Source: Clostridiales bacterium
GTDB lineage: Bacteria > Bacillota > Clostridia > Saccharofermentanales > DTU023
DNA: 64,000 nucleotides
Direction of reading: 5' to 3'
Assembly: GCA_028724525.1 (NCBI GenBank)
Contig: JAQYCV010000044.1
Coordinates: forward strand, 24,505-88,504
This document shows positions 60,957 to 64,000 of this stretch, in pieces (position 1 is the first letter of the stretch; every line of letters begins with the position of its first letter). The translations under genes and the position numbers were made by a program. The notes under the pieces were generated by a model. It made no database searches. It saw only the letters and a program-made list of their open reading frames with translations, and was not told the DNA's origin.

Positions 60957-60987
60957 TCTAAAGAAATAAGGGTATAATGTCTTTAGA
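60957..60987 (+). promoter_or_regulatory. Promoter and operator of the antitoxin gene
   Basis: TCTAAAGA (60957-60964) and TCTTTAGA (60980-60987) form a perfect 8-bp inverted repeat flanking a consensus -10 TATAAT (60973-60978). This fits autorepression by the antitoxin. The -35 is weak (TACACA at 17 bp). Confidence 0.6.
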
Positions 60988-61001
60988 GAAGGAGGTGTCC
61001 A

Positions 61002-61274
61002 ATGCCACGAATTCAATCCAGCACAGATCTAAGAAATGGTTACAATGAGATCTCTACTTTCTGTAATGAAACCGACGAACCTGTCTTCATCACAAAAAAT
61101 GGTCGTGGAGATTTAGCTGTAATGAGTATTTCACTGTACGAACAACTTATTCATAAAGATGAACTTTACCGCCTGCTCCAAGAGGCAGAAGACGACTTCA
61201 AAGCCGGTCGTAAAATGACCTTCGAAGATTCCATGAAAAAAACACGTGAAGGTCTAAGCAATGGAACAATATAA
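61002..61274 (+). CDS. Phd/YefM-family antitoxin
   Basis: 90 residues. RIQSSTDLRNGYNEISTFC and PVFITKNGRGDLAVMSISLYEQL are the Phd/YefM DNA-binding fold; the charged C-terminal half would wrap the toxin. GGAGGTG precedes the ATG. The gene overlaps the toxin start by 14 bp as in functional modules, but the toxin is broken, leaving this as an orphan antitoxin that may protect against a related toxin. Confidence 0.82.
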   Translation: MPRIQSSTDLRNGYNEISTFCNETDEPVFITKNGRGDLAVMSISLYEQLIHKDELYRLLQEAEDDFKAGRKMTFEDSMKKTREGLSNGTI

Positions 61275-61482
61275 AATCCTTGTCAGTGAAGAATACCATC
61301 AGGATCTTCAGAAGAAAAACTGTCTGAATTTACCGTCTCATCTATGCAAGAAGAAATTGGGTGCGCCTACTTTAATTCAGCGGTCACGGACTAGGACTTG
61401 CCTCTATTCTGTCTATTCATTTGCGACTCCTTCAAGATATAAACAAAGCTCCCAACAAGAGTACATCACACCTCAATGCTAA
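61261..61482 (+). pseudogene. Remnant of a RelE/ParE-type toxin
   Basis: The first 17 residues (MEQYKILVSEEYHQDLQ) match the start of RelE/ParE toxins. After that the sequence loses all resemblance, and the 73-codon frame ends in low-complexity residues (SSQQEYITPQC). A toxin of this family is normally about 90-105 residues with a conserved R-rich core, which is absent here. The 3' part overlaps repeat copy B, so a deletion or recombination probably removed the core. Confidence 0.6.
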
Positions 61483-61546
61483 TTAAAACTCCCTTTTCTC
61501 ATAAATAGCCCTTGAACAAAGGTAAGATATCCCTTTCACCAAGATG
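61421..61546 (+). repeat. Diverged 126-bp repeat, copy B
   Basis: Direct-repeat partner of 60811-60936, with TATAAACAAAGCT at 61438-61450, CCCTTTTCTCATAAA at 61491-61505 and TTTCACCAAGAT at 61534-61545. It begins inside the broken toxin frame and extends into the gap before the marR remnant. Confidence 0.7.
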
Positions 61547-61666
61547 GCAGCCGCAGCCAAGATAAGGGCAAGGTAGCGACTATCAAGGCTAAAACTTGCC
61601 TCTTGCCTGTAGTTTGGTCACAAGCCGTTCCGCCTAAGAAACGGCTCAGTTGTTAATCAGTAAGCC

Positions 61667-61695
61667 TTGACACTATATCTAGCTAGATATAAAGT
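61667..61695 (+). promoter_or_regulatory. Promoter with 18-bp palindrome before marR-pirin
   Basis: TTGACA (61667-61672) and a weak -10 (TAAAGT, 61690-61695, 17-bp spacer) bracket the perfect 18-bp palindrome TATATCTAGCTAGATATA (61674-61691). A further half-site TATATCTAG lies at 61696-61704. MarR regulators commonly bind such palindromes between -35 and -10 and repress their own operon. Confidence 0.6.
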
Positions 61696-62043
61696 ATATC
61701 TAGTTGGATTACAAAGACACAATTTGCAGTTCTAGAGGTTCTTTATCATAAAGGAGACCTTAGTCAATGCGATATTCGCCAACTGATTTTGACAACTGCC
61801 TGGAACCTCCCCGTGGTTATCAATAATCATCTTAAAGAAGACCTCATCAGTAAACGACCCCATGAAGAAGATGGCAGGCGTCAGGTTTTATCCTTAACTT
61901 TAAAAGGAAGGAAGCTCATTGAAGAAGTATTTCCTAAGAACCAGAAATGCATTGAAGATTGTTTCTCTGTTTGGGCAGAAAAAGAAATAGAAATGCTACA
62001 TGCAGTTATGAAGAAATTTAGAAAGGAACACTATGAAAGCTAA
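61690..62043 (+). pseudogene. 5'-truncated MarR-family regulator
   Basis: The frame opens after a TAA at 61687 region and runs to TAA 62041-62043 without an ATG or ribosome site at the start. Residues TKTQFAVLEVLYHKGDL, the wing EEDGRRQVLSLTLKGRKLIEEVFP and the C-terminal helices are MarR-like. The normal N-terminal 30-40 residues (dimerisation helix) are missing, so the operator abuts mid-gene sequence. In most MarR proteins ILTTSG precedes the recognition helix; here it reads ILTTAWNLP. The last 11 bp overlap pirin. An internal TTG at 61789 is the only start-like codon. Confidence 0.65.
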
Positions 62044-62869
62044 AATTTTAGAAAGAGTGAAAGGCATAAACACAAGTGATGGCGCAGGCGTTAAACTTGT
62101 TCGTGTCCTTAGTAACCAAACTGTTGAAAGCTATGATCCCTTCCTCATGTTGGACAGCTTTGATTCTACCAATTACGATGATTACAAAGCAGGATTCCCC
62201 ATGCATCCACATAGAGGAATTGAGACCATCACTTACCTATCTGCTGGTCATGTAACCCATCGAGACTCTTTGGGTAACGAAAAAACTATTGGCCCAAAAT
62301 CCATTCAATGGATGACCGCTGGATCTGGAATTCTTCACTCAGAATTTTTTGATGAAGAAGATCGTCTCTTAGGTCTTCAACTTTGGTTGAATTTACCCAA
62401 GCATGCCAAAATGACTTCTCCAAGTTACCATGAAGTACTCCCTGAGGACATCTCCGTTGTAAATCGAGAAGGCGCAAACATCCGCGTTTATAGCGGAAGT
62501 CTCGAAGATGCAAAATCTGACCAAGCTAACTACAACCCACTAGATTTCTATGCCATTGACTTAAATGGCTCCGTCACCATCTCCCCTAAAGAAGGCTATA
62601 CAGTAAATCTCTTTACCCTAATCGGCGACATTAAAGTCAACGGCGAAAGTGTAGAAGAAAAAACATCTGTAAGACTTTCAGAAGGTGACATAACACTAGA
62701 AAGTGATGATGAAGTAGAAGTCATTTGGATGGCGTCTCCCCCACTTAAAGAACCTGTTGCTTGGGGTGGACCCATTGTTATGAATACAAGAGAAGAGGTC
62801 AATCATGCCTTCCAAGAACTATCAAAAGGAACATTTTTAAAGGAGGGTATACAAGAACAAAATTTTTAG
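62033..62869 (+). CDS. Pirin-family bicupin protein
   Basis: 278 residues. Metal ligands in MHPHRGIET (H58, H60) and ILHSE (H102, E104) are all present. Pirins bind iron and some oxidise quercetin; in bacteria they are often regulated by an adjacent MarR or LysR protein. The ATG lies inside the last codons of the marR remnant (AAAGGAACACTATG), showing the former operon. If MarR is dead, the gene may be constitutive. Confidence 0.88.
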   Translation: MKAKILERVKGINTSDGAGVKLVRVLSNQTVESYDPFLMLDSFDSTNYDDYKAGFPMHPHRGIETITYLSAGHVTHRDSLGNEKTIGPKSIQWMTAGSGILHSEFFDEEDRLLGLQLWLNLPKHAKMTSPSYHEVLPEDISVVNREGANIRVYSGSLEDAKSDQANYNPLDFYAIDLNGSVTISPKEGYTVNLFTLIGDIKVNGESVEEKTSVRLSEGDITLESDDEVEVIWMASPPLKEPVAWGGPIVMNTREEVNHAFQELSKGTFLKEGIQEQNF

Positions 62870-62925
62870 ACTCAGAATAAAAATATGGTGGAATTAGGTT
62901 AGTTCTCGACTTCAATCATACCAAG

Positions 62926-62966
62926 AAAAAAAGACGTAGCAGGATTTGGTTCTTGCTACGTCTTTT
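62926..62966. terminator. Bidirectional terminator after pirin
   Basis: AAGACGTAGCA (62931-62941) pairs with TGCTACGTCTT (62954-62964), with an A-run before and TTTTC after. Confidence 0.8.
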
Positions 62967-63014
62967 CTGGCATCATACACCGAAAGGAATACAATCCATT
63001 CGAAAATATCACTC

Positions 63015-63100
63015 GGGTGCATTTGGGTGCAAAATTGAAACTGGGGTGCATTTAAAGAATTGTGATACAAGTCAGAATCCTTGGGTGCATTAGTTGTGCA
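63015..63100 (+). repeat. GGGTGCA heptamer direct repeats
   Basis: Exact GGGTGCA occurs at 63015-63021, 63025-63031, 63044-63050 and 63083-63089, with a degenerate TTGTGCA at 63094-63100. Four copies in 75 bp is far from chance. Short directly repeated sites of this kind occur as arm sites of tyrosine recombinases at ends of integrated elements, but no integrase is present. Confidence 0.7.
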
Positions 63101-63104
63101 AAAT

Positions 63105-63146
63105 AAAAAAAGCCCCACGACCGATGTTCAACATAGACCGTGAGGC
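63105..63146 (-). terminator. Terminator of the CW_7 fragment
   Basis: On the minus strand GCCTCACG (63146-63139) pairs with CGTGGGGC (63119-63112, one T-G), followed by a T-run (63111-63105). It lies a few bases after the TGA of the fragment. Confidence 0.65.
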
Positions 63147-63151
63147 AGCTA

Positions 63152-63346
63152 TCAGATTAACTCGTTAACTCTTTTTTGCACTATGTCATAGTCATAACCG
63201 GCTTCTGTGAGTCTTTTCTTTCGCTCCTCGCCGTTACCCCAATCACCAGGAATTTCAAACTCGTGCTTTATGGATTCTTCCAGCAACCGTCCATATGCGC
63301 CCATAGTAAACGCAATATCACTGCTACGAATCGACAGTAATTTCAT
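63152..63346 (-). CDS. CW_7 (CPL-7-like) cell-wall-binding domain fragment
   Basis: 64 residues. PGDWGNGEERKKRLTEAGYDYD followed by VQKRVNELI matches the CW_7 repeat found at the C-terminus of phage and bacterial lysozymes, which binds peptidoglycan. The first 25 residues are not recognised and no catalytic domain is attached, so this is the tail of a lost endolysin or amidase rather than a complete gene. Confidence 0.6.
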   Translation of the reverse strand: MKLLSIRSSDIAFTMGAYGRLLEESIKHEFEIPGDWGNGEERKKRLTEAGYDYDIVQKRVNELI

Positions 63347-63535
63347 TTTTCTCTTATAAGAGATTTCCCAAAACTGAATTTGCCGCCTTTATTCATTTGT
63401 GGCATAAACTGCTACCGCCGCAGTGATAATCTATTGTTCAATTAACTTGCCTGCTTTATTTCCTTTCCAATTAAAGCCCAAGAATTAAGTTGATTTCGAC
63501 TGAGTTCCTCCGTTCAAACATTCCAATGTAATTTG
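63347..63535. other. Intergenic stretch, no gene seen
   Basis: AT-rich, with no ORF or RNA gene that I can support. Confidence 0.4.
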
Positions 63536-63850
63536 TTATTTATTTTTATAAATAAATCTTACTTCACGAAGCTCTTTGCCCCCAATAGTATCATCCAGAT
63601 AATCCTCTGTTTGGAGAAACCCAAAATGCTCATAGAAATTTTTAGCCGCAATATTGTCATCAAGCACCCATAAGAACAGCTCATCAAAACCAAGCTTGTT
63701 AAGTTCTAAAATAGTTGCTTCGAGAAGCTTTTTCCCGTAGCCCTTTCCTATATATTCGGGAAGAAAATATATTGAAATGATTTCACCACAATCAGAAAAC
63801 TTCTCAAAACGGGACCTGCAAAAGCTGCTCGTGCCGATAAACTTCCCATC
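63536..63850 (-). pseudogene. 5'-truncated GNAT acetyltransferase
   Basis: 105 codons end in TAA at 63538-63536. The frame contains the acetyl-CoA binding signature YIGKGYGKKLL, then LWVLDDNIAAKNFYEHFGF and GGKELREVRFIYKN. A TGA (63853-63851) lies just before DGKFIGTSSFC, and there is no start codon; about 60-70 N-terminal residues expected for the family are missing. Confidence 0.7.
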
Positions 63851-63888
63851 TCAAGACTGCCGTCTCCACATGTATTAAGACTACCCTG

Positions 63889-64000
63889 ATGATAACCCTA
63901 CATCAAGAACTTGGTCTTAACGCTCGTTGCAGGGTGGAAGTTGGCAAGGGGAATGTCGTTGGATGGAAAAAGTCTAAGGCACTGCAAACTGGAATTTGCC
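63889..64000 (+). CDS. Possible partial ORF at the right edge, unrecognised
   Basis: An ATG at 63889 opens a frame that runs off the window (MITLHQELGLNARCRVEVGK and onward, 37 codons). No ribosome-binding site is obvious and I recognise no family. It could equally be decayed sequence. Confidence 0.2.
   Translation, partial: MITLHQELGLNARCRVEVGKGNVVGWKKSKALQTGIC

Noticed and set aside
61623..61646. Hairpin AGCCGTT/AACGGCT before the marR promoter
   Set aside because: Seven base pairs, ten-base loop, no T-run; too little to call a terminator.

Overview
The window looks like a chromosomal segment of a Gram-positive Bacillota (Firmicutes), most likely a Clostridia-grade organism. The support is a type A RNase P RNA, TrmFO, DprA, ComM, a zinc-finger ClpE, an HU gene, a protein with a Spo0A-type DNA-binding domain, an LPXTG (LPATG) sortase substrate and a radical-SAM/DUF2344 pair. 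I cannot name the species. By eye the base composition is near 50% GC over the first 54 kb and clearly more AT-rich in parts of the last 10 kb, where most genes are broken. No CRISPR array, rRNA operon, intact transposase or intact prophage was seen.

Layout. 1-1000: the 3' end of a CofE-like gene, then three tRNAs (CAT, Tyr, Pro). 1076-3989: a methionine ABC importer operon (metN-metI-metQ). It is preceded by a promoter, a 22-codon leader ORF with three consecutive Met codons, nested hairpins and an intrinsic terminator, which I read as a ribosome-mediated attenuator. 4054-9006: a GlmU-like hexapeptide-repeat protein, a two-component system and two rRNA pseudouridine synthases. 8996-17192 (minus strand): yfhO and comEB, rnpB, the dnaG-rpoD-trmK cluster, and yajC. 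17351-26039: comM-dprA-topA-trmFO-queA-tgt, a DNA uptake / topology / tRNA modification run. 26151-33842: coaE, ychF, polA, a class B PBP and an FHA-FtsW/RodA fusion. 33923-37590: hup, a Spo0A-like regulator, a small membrane protein and ligA. 37621-52703: a long minus-strand run of valS, a sialate-O-acetylesterase-like protein, DUF2344, radical SAM, pgi, a DUF975-like protein, clpE and uvrA. A CIRCE-like HrcA operator lies upstream of uvrA. 52873-53997: tRNA-Glu and ispA.

From about 54 kb the sequence is accessory and decaying: an orphan XRE regulator, a frameshifted LPATG surface protein, an amidohydrolase/amino-acid permease operon with a palindrome over its -10, and a two-TM protein preceded by 21-bp tandem repeats. 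After that come an antitoxin with a broken toxin flanked by a 126-bp diverged repeat, a 5'-truncated marR overlapping an intact pirin gene, GGGTGCA heptamer repeats, a CW_7 cell-wall-binding remnant and a truncated GNAT.

The most interesting regulatory signals are the Met-codon attenuator before metNIQ, the CIRCE-like site in front of uvrA-clpE, and matching Spo0A-type boxes (TTTGTCGAA) upstream of both the Spo0A-like gene and comM-dprA.
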